Source: an uncultured Alphaproteobacteria bacterium (lineage in GTDB: Bacteria; Pseudomonadota; Alphaproteobacteria; Rhizobiales; Beijerinckiaceae). Taken from it: 11,334 nucleotides of DNA. The translations under genes and the position numbers were made by a program. This document shows positions 1 through 6,382 of this stretch, piece after piece (within the stretch, counting starts at the first letter, position 1; each line of letters begins with the position of its first letter). Where the stretch lies: NCBI GenBank assembly GCA_937903315.1, contig CALCZO010000232.1, forward strand, positions 1 to 11,334. The letters run 5' to 3'. Below the pieces are notes generated by a model. That model saw only the letters and a program-made list of their open reading frames with translations, was not told the DNA's origin and ran no database searches.

Positions 1-840
1 ATTGCCGAAGTCTCGCGCAGCCTCGGTCTCGACCAGCCGATCCACATCCAGTTCCTGCACTTCGTCAAGGGCATCCTCCAGGGCGATCTCGGCCGCTCGT
101 TCGTGCATGGCACGCCGGCGATCAAGCTGATCCTCGAACGGATGCCGGCGACGCTGGAGCTGGCTGTGGTCGCGCTGGTACTGGCGATCGTGATCGGCAT
201 TCCGCTCGGGCTGTTCGCCGGACTGAAGCCGGACCATCCCGTCTCGCGCGGCATCATGGCCGTGTCGATCCTCGGCTTCTCGCTGCCGACCTTCTGGGTC
301 GGACTGATGCTGATCATGGTCTTTGCGGTCATGCTCGGCTGGCTTCCGGCGACGGGTCGCGGGCCGGCCGGCCATATCCTCGGCATCGAGACGTCGATGA
401 CCTCGCTTGACGGGCTGAGCCATATCCTGCTGCCGGCGTTCAATCTGGCGCTGCTGAAAATCTCGCTGGTCATCCGGCTGGCGCGGGCCGGCGCGCGGGA
501 GGCCGCCTTGCAGGATTACGTCAAGTTCGCCCGCGCCAAGGGTCTTGCGCCGCGCCGGATCGTCGGCGTGCATATCCTGAAGAACATCATGATCCCGATC
601 GTCACGGTGCTGGGGCTGGAATTCGGCTCGCTGGTCGCCTTTTCGGTCGTCACCGAGACGATCTTTGCCTGGCCGGGCATGGGCAAGCTGCTGCTCGAAG
701 CGATCCAGCGGCTCGACCGGCCGGTGATCGTCGCCTATGTCATCGTCGTCGTCTGCCTGTTCGTCATGATCAATCTGATCGTCGATATTCTCTATTCCCT
801 GCTCGACCCGCGCGTCCGGCTGAGCGAGGCCAGCGCATGA
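1..840 (+). CDS. DppB-type ABC transporter permease (5' end cut by window)
   Basis: Inner-membrane permease of a peptide/nickel-family ABC importer (BPD_transp_1 superfamily). The reading frame is open from base 1, and the first codons already match the family stretch that precedes 'GDLGRSF', so the true start lies upstream. About 279 residues are visible, with roughly 60 N-terminal residues (first membrane segment) missing compared with the usual 310-340. Four to five hydrophobic segments can be seen. The EAA coupling loop that docks on the ATPase reads 'EAALQDYVKFARAKGL' and is encoded at about 499-546. The C-terminal 'LYSLLDPRVRL' is typical of DppB/OppB. The stop overlaps the start of the next permease (ATGA, 837-840), so the two are translationally coupled. 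The substrate cannot be read from a permease; di- or oligopeptides are the default guess for the family. The binding-protein gene is presumably upstream. Confidence 0.93.
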   Translation: MAEVSRSLGLDQPIHIQFLHFVKGILQGDLGRSFVHGTPAIKLILERMPATLELAVVALVLAIVIGIPLGLFAGLKPDHPVSRGIMAVSILGFSLPTFWVGLMLIMVFAVMLGWLPATGRGPAGHILGIETSMTSLDGLSHILLPAFNLALLKISLVIRLARAGAREAALQDYVKFARAKGLAPRRIVGVHILKNIMIPIVTVLGLEFGSLVAFSVVTETIFAWPGMGKLLLEAIQRLDRPVIVAYVIVVVCLFVMINLIVDILYSLLDPRVRLSEASA

Positions 841-1721
841 GCACGATCGAGGAAACCCCGTTCCGCCGGTTTGTCGCCCGCTTTTCCGAGGACCGGATCG
901 CGGTGGCCGGGCTGGTCGTGTTCGTCGTGATCGTCGCTGCGGCGCTGGCTGCGCCGCTCTATGCGCCGCAAGACCCCTATGATCTGGCCCGCGTCGATCT
1001 GATGGATTCGCGCCAGCCGCCGGGGGCACAGGCGGCCGAAGGGTTCACCATGCTGCTCGGCTCGGACGGGGTGGGGCGCGACATCTTCTCGGCGATCTTC
1101 TACGGGCTGCGCATCTCGCTTGCGGTCGGTGCCGCCAGTTGTCTCATCGCCGCCAGCCTCGGCATGGCGCTGGGGCTGGTCGCGGCCTATGCCGGCGGGC
1201 GGGTCGAGACAGCCATCATGCGCGTCGTCGACCTGCAGCTGTCGCTGCCGTCCGTGCTCGTCGCGCTCATCCTCGTGGCGATGTTCGGCAAGGGCGTCGA
1301 CAAGATCATCCTGGCGCTGGTGCTGGTGCAATGGGCCTATTATGCCCGCACCGTGCGCGGCTCGGCGCTGGTCGAGCGGCGCAAGGACTATGTCGAGGCG
1401 GCCCGCTCGCTCGGCCTGTCGCATGCCCGCACGCTGTTTCGCCACATCCTGCCCAACTGCCTTGCCCCGGTGATCGTGGTGGCGACGGTGCAGACGGCCC
1501 ATGCGATCTCGCTGGAGGCCACGCTGTCGTTCCTCGGCGTCGGCCTGCCGCAGACCGAGCCGTCGCTCGGCGTGCTGATCGCCAATGGCTTTCAGTACAT
1601 GCTGTCGGGCAAGTACTGGATCAGCGTGTTCCCCGGCCTCGCACTGCTGTTCACCATCGTCTCGATCAATCTCGTCGGCGACCGGCTGCGCGACGTGCTC
1701 AACCCGCGGCTGGAGCGCTGA
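837..1721 (+). CDS. DppC-type ABC transporter permease
   Basis: Second inner-membrane permease of the peptide-type importer, pairing with the DppB-like protein to form the translocation path. It has 294 residues, normal for DppC/OppC. The N-terminus carries the family's 'FSEDRIAVAGLVVF' lead into the first membrane segment (about residues 22-41). A periplasmic loop with 'LGSDGVGRDIFSAIFYGLRISL' style conservation follows, partly visible as the GRDIFS motif. The EAA loop is E187-A188-A189 with G193 six residues after the glutamate. The tail 'GDRLRDVLNPRLER' is also typical. The ATG at 837 is the only sensible start: it overlaps the upstream stop by 4 bases, which indicates translational coupling. 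The next gene begins one base after this stop. The substrate is not determinable from this gene. Confidence 0.94.
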   Translation: MSTIEETPFRRFVARFSEDRIAVAGLVVFVVIVAAALAAPLYAPQDPYDLARVDLMDSRQPPGAQAAEGFTMLLGSDGVGRDIFSAIFYGLRISLAVGAASCLIAASLGMALGLVAAYAGGRVETAIMRVVDLQLSLPSVLVALILVAMFGKGVDKIILALVLVQWAYYARTVRGSALVERRKDYVEAARSLGLSHARTLFRHILPNCLAPVIVVATVQTAHAISLEATLSFLGVGLPQTEPSLGVLIANGFQYMLSGKYWISVFPGLALLFTIVSINLVGDRLRDVLNPRLER

Positions 1722-1722
1722 C

Positions 1723-2700
1723 ATGGCCGCGCCGGTGCTTGAGGTCGAGGGGCTGAAGACCCATTTCTTCACCCGCTCGGGCGTGGTCAAGGCGGTCGAT
1801 GGCGTGTCGCTTAAGCTCAATGAGGGCGAGATTCTCGGTCTTGTCGGCGAATCCGGCTCGGGCAAGAGCGTGACCGGCTTTTCGATCCTCGGACTGATCG
1901 ATCCGCCGGGCCGCGTGGTCGAAGGCACGATCCGGTTCGGCGGCCGCAACATCGCCGGTCTGCCGGACGAGGAGGCACGGCGGATTCGCGGCAAGGATCT
2001 GGCGATGATCTTCCAGGATCCGATGATGACGCTCAATCCGGTCCTGAAAATCTCGACGCAGATGATCGAGACGGTGCAGGCGCACGAGGCGGTGTCGCAT
2101 GCGGCAGCGCGCGCCCGCGCAGCTGAGGCGCTCGCAATGGTCGGCATTCCCTCGCCGGAGGAGCGGCTCGACGCCTATCCGCATCAGTTCTCGGGCGGGA
2201 TGCGCCAGCGCGTCGCCATCGCGATCGCGCTCCTGCACCGGCCGCGCGTCATCATCGCGGACGAGCCGACGACCGCGCTCGACGTGACGATCCAGAGCCA
2301 GATTCTCGCCAAGGTGCAGGAACTGGCGCGCGACACCGGCACCGCCCTGATCTGGATCACCCATGACCTGACCGTGATCGCCGGTCTCGCCCAGCGTGTT
2401 GCCGTGATGTACGGCGGGCGCATCGTCGAGGAAGGCCCGATCGATGCCGTGCTCGATGACCCGCGCCATCCCTATACGCGCGGGCTCATCGGTTCGGTCC
2501 CAAGTCTCGGAAAGCGCGGCGAGCGGCTGGCCCAGATCTCGGGCGCAGCCCCCTCGCTGGCCAACCTGCCGCCGGGCTGTGCGTTTGCACCGCGCTGCAC
2601 CGTCGCGATCGAGCGCTGCCGGACCACACGGCCGGAGCTGAGCGCCACCGGCGGCACACGGGCCGCGTGCCATGTCGCGGCAGCGGAGGCACTGTCATGA
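1723..2700 (+). CDS. DppD-type oligopeptide ABC transporter ATPase
   Basis: Cytoplasmic ATPase powering the peptide-type importer, one half of the usual DppD/DppF heterodimer. It has 325 residues. Visible motifs are Walker A GESGSGKS (42-49), Q-loop Q98 in 'IFQDPMMTLNP', signature FSGGMRQR (156-163), Walker B with D180-E181, D-loop 'TALD' (184-187) and H-loop H214. The C-terminal oligo_HPY extension holds four cysteines, C286, C292, C299 and C316, in the spacing conserved in this subfamily; a metal or Fe-S role is known for some members and is only inferred here. The ATG at 1723 is chosen over an in-frame ATG at 1585 because the latter lies inside the upstream permease gene, whereas the former sits one base after its stop with GGAG at 1712-1715. 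The stop overlaps the next ATPase start (ATGA, 2697-2700). Confidence 0.95.
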   Translation: MAAPVLEVEGLKTHFFTRSGVVKAVDGVSLKLNEGEILGLVGESGSGKSVTGFSILGLIDPPGRVVEGTIRFGGRNIAGLPDEEARRIRGKDLAMIFQDPMMTLNPVLKISTQMIETVQAHEAVSHAAARARAAEALAMVGIPSPEERLDAYPHQFSGGMRQRVAIAIALLHRPRVIIADEPTTALDVTIQSQILAKVQELARDTGTALIWITHDLTVIAGLAQRVAVMYGGRIVEEGPIDAVLDDPRHPYTRGLIGSVPSLGKRGERLAQISGAAPSLANLPPGCAFAPRCTVAIERCRTTRPELSATGGTRAACHVAAAEALS

Positions 2701-3710
2701 GCAAGGCCCCTGCCCTGATCCAGCTTGAGGCGGTGTCGAAGCGATTCGTCAAACCGCTCGATCTGGCCGGCAAGATCGCGAACATGATGGGGGCGAACAA
2801 CCGTTCGATCACCGTGCATGCGGTCGATCGGGTGACATTCGATCTCGAAGAAGGTGAAATCGTCGGGCTTGTCGGCGAATCCGGCTGCGGAAAATCGACC
2901 GTCGGGCGGCTGGTGGCCGGGATTCACGAGCCGAGCGACGGGCGTGTCCTGTGGCATGGCGCGGATGTCGCCAGCCTGCCTTCGGAGGCGCAGAAGGCCT
3001 ATACGCTCGGCGTCCAGATGATCTTTCAGGACCCGATGGCCTCGCTCAATCCCCGGATGCGGGCGGGCGACATCATCGGCGAGGCGCCGGTGGTGCACGG
3101 GTTGGTTGCCAGGGCCGACCGGGACGATGCGGTCGCGGCGGCGCTGGCCCGCGTCGGGCTCGACAGCTCGTATGCGCGGCGCTATCCGCACCAGTTCTCG
3201 GGCGGGCAGCGGGCGCGGATCGGGATTGCGCGAGCGCTGGCCGTCAACCCGAAAGTTCTGGTGTGCGATGAGTCCGTTGCCGCGCTCGATGTCTCGATCC
3301 AGGCGCAGGTCCTCAATCTTTTCATGGACTTGCGTGAGTCACTCGACCTGACGTACCTGTTCATCAGCCACGATCTCGGCGTTGTCCGCCACATCGCCAG
3401 CCGGGTCGTGATCATGTATCTCGGCCGGATCGTCGAGACCGCCTCGACGCAGGCGCTGTTTGAGTCGCCCGCCCATCCCTATACACGCGCTCTGCTCGAC
3501 AACGTGCCGCGGCTCGATGCCCGCAACCGCCGCTTCACGCCGATCCATGGCGAGATCCCCTCGCCGATCAACCCGCCGGCAGGCTGTCATTTCCACCCGC
3601 GCTGCCCGCTCGCCGGCCCGCGCTGTGCCGCCGAAGCGCCCGTGCTGGCACAGGCCGCGCATGGCGGCACTGTCGCCTGCCACATCGGTACGCCGGAGGG
3701 AACCGGGTAG
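2697..3710 (+). CDS. DppF-type oligopeptide ABC transporter ATPase
   Basis: Second ATPase of the peptide-type importer, 337 residues. Motifs: Walker A GESGCGKS (60-67), Q-loop Q111, signature FSGGQRAR (167-174), Walker B with D191-E192, D-loop 'AALD' (195-198) and H-loop H225. Walker B is followed by Ser193 where many homologues have proline; the catalytic glutamate is intact, so activity is expected. Before Walker A there is a 20- to 25-residue insert ('KPLDLAGKIANMMGANNRS') relative to E. coli DppF, which I associate with an alphaproteobacterial subgroup. The C-terminal extension has four cysteines, C297, C303, C310 and C328, paralleling the partner ATPase. The ATG at 2697 overlaps the preceding stop by 4 bases and is preferred to an in-frame upstream ATG at 2667. 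This is the last gene of the operon; a HutC-like site begins 13 bases after its stop. Confidence 0.95.
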   Translation: MSKAPALIQLEAVSKRFVKPLDLAGKIANMMGANNRSITVHAVDRVTFDLEEGEIVGLVGESGCGKSTVGRLVAGIHEPSDGRVLWHGADVASLPSEAQKAYTLGVQMIFQDPMASLNPRMRAGDIIGEAPVVHGLVARADRDDAVAAALARVGLDSSYARRYPHQFSGGQRARIGIARALAVNPKVLVCDESVAALDVSIQAQVLNLFMDLRESLDLTYLFISHDLGVVRHIASRVVIMYLGRIVETASTQALFESPAHPYTRALLDNVPRLDARNRRFTPIHGEIPSPINPPAGCHFHPRCPLAGPRCAAEAPVLAQAAHGGTVACHIGTPEGTG

Positions 3711-3713
3711 CTC

Positions 3714-3741
3714 CGCGCGAATATGTCTAGACAATTGCGCG
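3714..3741. promoter_or_regulatory. Probable HutC operator ahead of the NitT/TauT-type importer
   Basis: The core TGTCTAGACA (3724-3733) is a perfect 10-bp palindrome. The 14 bases at 3723-3736 match those at 8545-8558, between hutF and hutI, at 13 positions. HutC of Pseudomonas is known to bind TGTA-N2-TACA palindromes, and this site is a TGTC-N2-GACA variant of that layout. Flanking CGCGC/GCGCG arms (3714-3718, 3737-3741) and AAT/ATT extend the dyad imperfectly, with unpaired bases at 3719 and 3723. A weak -35-like TAGACA (3728-3733) overlaps the core, consistent with repression, but no convincing -10 was found. That the repressor is the HutC encoded at 7114-6383 is an inference. Confidence 0.65.
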
Positions 3742-3756
3742 TGCCAATGCTTGATT

Positions 3757-3769
3757 GACCGTTACGGTC
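3757..3769. repeat. Perfect 13-bp palindrome in the leader of the binding-protein gene
   Basis: GACCGT-T-ACGGTC is a perfect inverted repeat with 6-base arms and one central base. It ends 20 bases before the start codon and 6 bases before the ribosome binding site. It could be an operator for another regulator or a small hairpin in the mRNA leader. No second copy was noticed in the window. Confidence 0.55.
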
Positions 3770-3775
3770 GTTGCG

Positions 3776-3783
3776 AGGAGGAG
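3776..3783 (+). promoter_or_regulatory. Strong ribosome binding site of the binding-protein gene
   Basis: AGGAGGAG lies 6 bases before the ATG at 3790. It fixes that start over in-frame upstream codons inside the preceding ATPase gene, and suggests high expression, as expected for a periplasmic binding protein. Confidence 0.8.
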
Positions 3784-3789
3784 AAGCTT

Positions 3790-4740
3790 ATGACCCTGAA
3801 ACCGCTTGCTATCATCGCCCTGGGTGCAGGGCTTGCCATGGCCGCCCCGGCTGCCGCTCAGGAAACGAAGGTTTCCATCGGCATCTCCGGCTGGACCGGT
3901 TTTGCGCCGCTGGTTCTGGCCAAGGAGGCCGGGATCTTCAAGAAGAACGGCCTTGATGTCACCATCAAGAAGATCCCGCAGGCCTCGCGCCATCTGGCGA
4001 TCCTGTCGGGCGACATCCAGTGCGCGGCGACCACGGTCGAGACCTGGATCGTCTGGAACGCCAACGGCGTGCCGACCAAGCAGCTGTTCCAGCTCGACAA
4101 GAGCTACGGCGCCGACGGCATGGCCGTGCGCGCCTCGATCGGCAAGATCGCCGACCTCAAGGGCAAGACGGTGGCTGCCTCCGCGCCCGGCACGGCGCCG
4201 TATTTCACGCTCGCCTGGTTCCTCAAGAAGAACGGCCTGAGCGTCAAGGACGTGACTGTCGTCAACATGGAGCCGGGTCCGGCGGCGCAGGCGTTCATCG
4301 CCGGCCAGAACGACGCGGCGATGACCTATGAGCCGTATCTTTCGGCGGTTCGTGCCGCCCCGCAGTCGGGCAAGATCATCGCCACCACGCTCGATTATCC
4401 GATGATCATGGACACCTTCGGCTGCACGCCGAAGTTCATCGCCGAAAACGAGAAGGCGACCAAGGCGTTTGCCGACAGCTACTTCGAAGCGCTCGACATG
4501 ATCAAGAAGGATCAGGCCAAGGCTTACGAGATCATGGGCGCGGACGTGAAGCAGACCGGCGAGGCCTTCGGCAAGTCGGCGGCCAACCTGCGCTGGCAGG
4601 ACAAGGCAGCGAACAAGGCGTTCTTTGCCGGCGACCATGCCAAGTTCTCGGCCGAAGCCGCCGATCTTCTGCTCGAACTCGGCATCATCAAGCAGAAGCC
4701 GGACATGTCCGCATTGGCTGACACACGCTTCATCCAGTAA
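3790..4740 (+). CDS. NitT/TauT-type ABC transporter substrate-binding protein, probably hut-linked
   Basis: Periplasmic solute-binding protein of the NMT1/SsuA/TauA-like family, 316 residues. The N-terminus is a clear Sec signal peptide: Lys4, a hydrophobic run over about residues 6-19, and a likely cut after the AAA at 21-23. The mature protein starts with the family pattern 'VSIGISGWTGFAPLVLAKEAGIF', continuing 'KKNGLDV', followed by 'LSGDIQCA' and 'ADLKGKTVAAS.PGTAPYFTL'. The later 'GQNDAAMTYEPYLS' segment is also typical. Known family substrates are nitrate, sulfonates, taurine and pyrimidine precursors; none can be assigned from sequence alone. A HutC-like operator sits 54 bases upstream and hut genes follow, so histidine, urocanate or another hut-pathway compound is the inferred ligand. 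The start at 3790 is set by the ribosome binding site and signal peptide. First gene of a three-gene operon. Confidence 0.92.
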   Translation: MTLKPLAIIALGAGLAMAAPAAAQETKVSIGISGWTGFAPLVLAKEAGIFKKNGLDVTIKKIPQASRHLAILSGDIQCAATTVETWIVWNANGVPTKQLFQLDKSYGADGMAVRASIGKIADLKGKTVAASAPGTAPYFTLAWFLKKNGLSVKDVTVVNMEPGPAAQAFIAGQNDAAMTYEPYLSAVRAAPQSGKIIATTLDYPMIMDTFGCTPKFIAENEKATKAFADSYFEALDMIKKDQAKAYEIMGADVKQTGEAFGKSAANLRWQDKAANKAFFAGDHAKFSAEAADLLLELGIIKQKPDMSALADTRFIQ

Positions 4741-4755
4741 GCGCCGCCATGGTGC

Positions 4756-4780
4756 GCGGGCGGCGGATGCCGTCGCCCGC
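4756..4780 (+). other. Strong 11-bp hairpin between the binding-protein and permease genes
   Basis: Arms 4756-4766 and 4770-4780 pair over 11 positions (ten Watson-Crick, one G-U) around a 3-base ATG loop. No T-run follows, so it is not a standard intrinsic terminator. Such hairpins after binding-protein genes often protect the upstream mRNA and let the binding protein be made in excess of the membrane parts. That role is inferred here. Confidence 0.6.
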
Positions 4781-4805
4781 CGCCTGACGCCGGATCCGGT
4801 TCTCC

Positions 4806-4814
4806 AGAGGGGGA
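4806..4814 (+). promoter_or_regulatory. Ribosome binding site supporting a GTG start
   Basis: AGAGGGGGA lies 6 bases before the GTG at 4821, and no in-frame ATG offers a better start for the permease. The site supports GTG as the true initiation codon. Confidence 0.7.
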
Positions 4815-4820
4815 TTCATC

Positions 4821-5594
4821 GTGCGACCGCTCGAACCTGTCTCGCCGGGACGCAAGATCGCGCTCGGCATCTCCTTTTTCGTGCTGTTTTTCGCCGGCTG
4901 GGGCGTGGCGACCTTCGGCGGCTTCGTGCCGAAAATCTTTCTTGCCGATCCCCTGACCATGATCACGGACGGCTGGAAGCTGCTGACGCAATTCGGCTTT
5001 CTCTCCGATATCGGCGTGACCATCTGGCGGGTTGTCGGCGGGTTCGTACTCGCTGCGCTGATCGCCGTGCCGCTTGGCGTGCTGATGGGCGCCTACAAGC
5101 CGGTCGAGGCGTTCCTCGAACCATTCGTCTCGTTTGCGCGCTACCTGCCGGCCTCGGCGTTCGTGCCGCTGCTGATCCTGTGGGCGGGCCTTGGCGAGGC
5201 CCAGAAGCTGCTGGTGATCTTCATCGGTTCGGTGTTCCAGATCATCCTGATGGTGGCCGTGGTCGTCGGCAACACGCGGCGCGATCTCGTTGAAGCCGCC
5301 TACACGCTCGGTTCGGGCGACGGCAGCGTCGTGCGGCGCGTGCTGATCCCGATGAATGCGCCGGAAATCGCTGAAATCCTGCGTCTCGTGCTCGGCTGGG
5401 CCTGGACCTATGTCATCGTCGCCGAACTGATCGGCTCGTCGTCCGGCATCGGCCACATGATCATCGACAGCCAGGCGCTGATGGCGACCGGGCAGATCAT
5501 CTTCGGCATCATCGTCATCGGAGTGATCGGGCTGGTGTCGGATTATCTGTTCAAACTGATCAACGCCCGGCTGTTCCCGTGGAGGCTGGCATGA
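4821..5594 (+). CDS. NitT/TauT-type ABC transporter permease
   Basis: Inner-membrane permease of the second importer, 257 residues, normal for SsuC/TauC-like proteins, which work as homodimers. The N-terminal cytoplasmic piece is followed by a hydrophobic segment at about residues 14-35 ('IALGISFFVLFFAGWGV') and about five more. The EAA loop is E158-A159-A160 with G164, in 'VEAAYTLG'. The downstream 'LGWAWTYVIVAELIGSSSGIGHM' portion is characteristic of the family: a charged residue within the membrane segment, then the GIG turn. It starts with GTG 80 bases after the binding-protein stop, beyond a strong hairpin, and its stop overlaps the ATPase start (ATGA, 5591-5594). Substrate specificity would come from the binding protein. 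Confidence 0.93.
   Translation: MRPLEPVSPGRKIALGISFFVLFFAGWGVATFGGFVPKIFLADPLTMITDGWKLLTQFGFLSDIGVTIWRVVGGFVLAALIAVPLGVLMGAYKPVEAFLEPFVSFARYLPASAFVPLLILWAGLGEAQKLLVIFIGSVFQIILMVAVVVGNTRRDLVEAAYTLGSGDGSVVRRVLIPMNAPEIAEILRLVLGWAWTYVIVAELIGSSSGIGHMIIDSQALMATGQIIFGIIVIGVIGLVSDYLFKLINARLFPWRLA
5581..5585 (+). promoter_or_regulatory. Ribosome binding site deciding the ATPase start
   Basis: GGAGG, followed by 5 bases, precedes the ATG at 5591. It rules out the in-frame GTG at 5579, which lies before this site. Confidence 0.75.
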
Positions 5595-6373
5595 GCAAGC
5601 TCATTGTCGAGAACCTGACCCGCGTGTTCCCCGGCGTGAAGGGTCGCGCGCCGGTCACCGCCCTGCAACCGACGACACTGACGATCGGCGACAACGACTT
5701 TGTCACCATCCTCGGCCCGTCGGGCTGCGGTAAATCCACGTTGCTGAGGATGATCGCCGGCCTCGACCGGCCGACAGCGGGCACCATCCGGCTCGACGGG
5801 CGCATCATCACCGGGCCGGGTCCCGATCGCGGCATGGTGTTCCAGAGCTACACGCTGTTTCCGTGGCTGACGGTGGAGCAGAACATCGCCTTCGGCCTGA
5901 GCGAAAAGGGCATGCCGGAGAGCCAGCAGAAGGAGATCGTCGCCGCCTATGTCGACAAGGTCGGCCTGCGCGGTTTCGAGCATCACTGGCCCAAGCAGCT
6001 GTCGGGCGGCATGCAGCAGCGCACCGCGATCGCCCGTGCGCTCGCCAACGATCCGGCCATTCTGCTCCTCGACGAGCCGTTCGGCGCGCTCGACAACCAG
6101 ACCCGCGCGCTGATGCAGGAGCTGCTGCTCGGCATCTGGGAGCGCGAGAAAAAGACCGTGCTGTTCGTCACCCATGACATCGAGGAGGCGATCTTCATCG
6201 CCTCGCGCTGCCTCGTGATGAGCGCCCGCCCCGGTCGGATCAAGGCCGATGTGCCGATCGACCTGCCGCATCCGCGCCACTACACGCTGAAGACCTCGCC
6301 CGAATTCTCGGACTTCAAGGCGCGGCTGACCGAGGAAATCCGCGCCGAGGCCGTGCTGGCCGCCACGCACTGA
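5591..6373 (+). CDS. NitT/TauT-type ABC transporter ATPase
   Basis: Cytoplasmic ATPase of the second importer, 260 residues, similar in layout to SsuB/TauB/NrtD. Motifs: Walker A GPSGCGKST (42-50), Q-loop Q85 in 'MVFQSYTLFPWLTV', signature LSGGMQQR (137-144), Walker B LLLDEP (158-163), D-loop 'GALD' (165-168) and H-loop H195 in 'VTHDIEEAIF'. 'FQ.Y.LFPWLTV..N..FGL' is the usual mark of this subfamily. The ATG at 5591 overlaps the permease stop by 4 bases, so the two are translationally coupled. The gene ends 9 bases from the end of the convergent hutC gene, leaving no room for a separate terminator. No key residue is missing, so the transporter should be functional. Confidence 0.94.
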   Translation: MSKLIVENLTRVFPGVKGRAPVTALQPTTLTIGDNDFVTILGPSGCGKSTLLRMIAGLDRPTAGTIRLDGRIITGPGPDRGMVFQSYTLFPWLTVEQNIAFGLSEKGMPESQQKEIVAAYVDKVGLRGFEHHWPKQLSGGMQQRTAIARALANDPAILLLDEPFGALDNQTRALMQELLLGIWEREKKTVLFVTHDIEEAIFIASRCLVMSARPGRIKADVPIDLPHPRHYTLKTSPEFSDFKARLTEEIRAEAVLAATH

Positions 6374-6382
6374 GACGGCAGG

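Noticed and set aside
792..2147. Open frame of 451 codons on the minus strand across the second permease and first ATPase
   Set aside because: Low-complexity composition and no family motif, while the plus strand carries two clear transporter genes.
3273..3275. Ser193 after Walker B in the second peptide-importer ATPase, suggesting a degenerate ATPase site
   Set aside because: The catalytic Glu192 and all other motifs are present; the serine variant is tolerated in relatives.
3460..3789. In-frame upstream extension of the binding protein, suggesting a fusion or a longer protein
   Set aside because: The extension runs through the upstream ATPase gene in another frame. The ATG at 3790 has a strong ribosome binding site and begins a proper signal peptide.
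4756..4780. Intrinsic terminator after the binding-protein gene
   Set aside because: The stem is strong but is followed by a GC-rich stretch rather than a T-run, so a stabilising or partial-termination role is more likely.
5579..5581. GTG as the start of the NitT/TauT-type ATPase
   Set aside because: It precedes the GGAGG site; the ATG at 5591 is well placed and overlaps the permease stop as ATGA.
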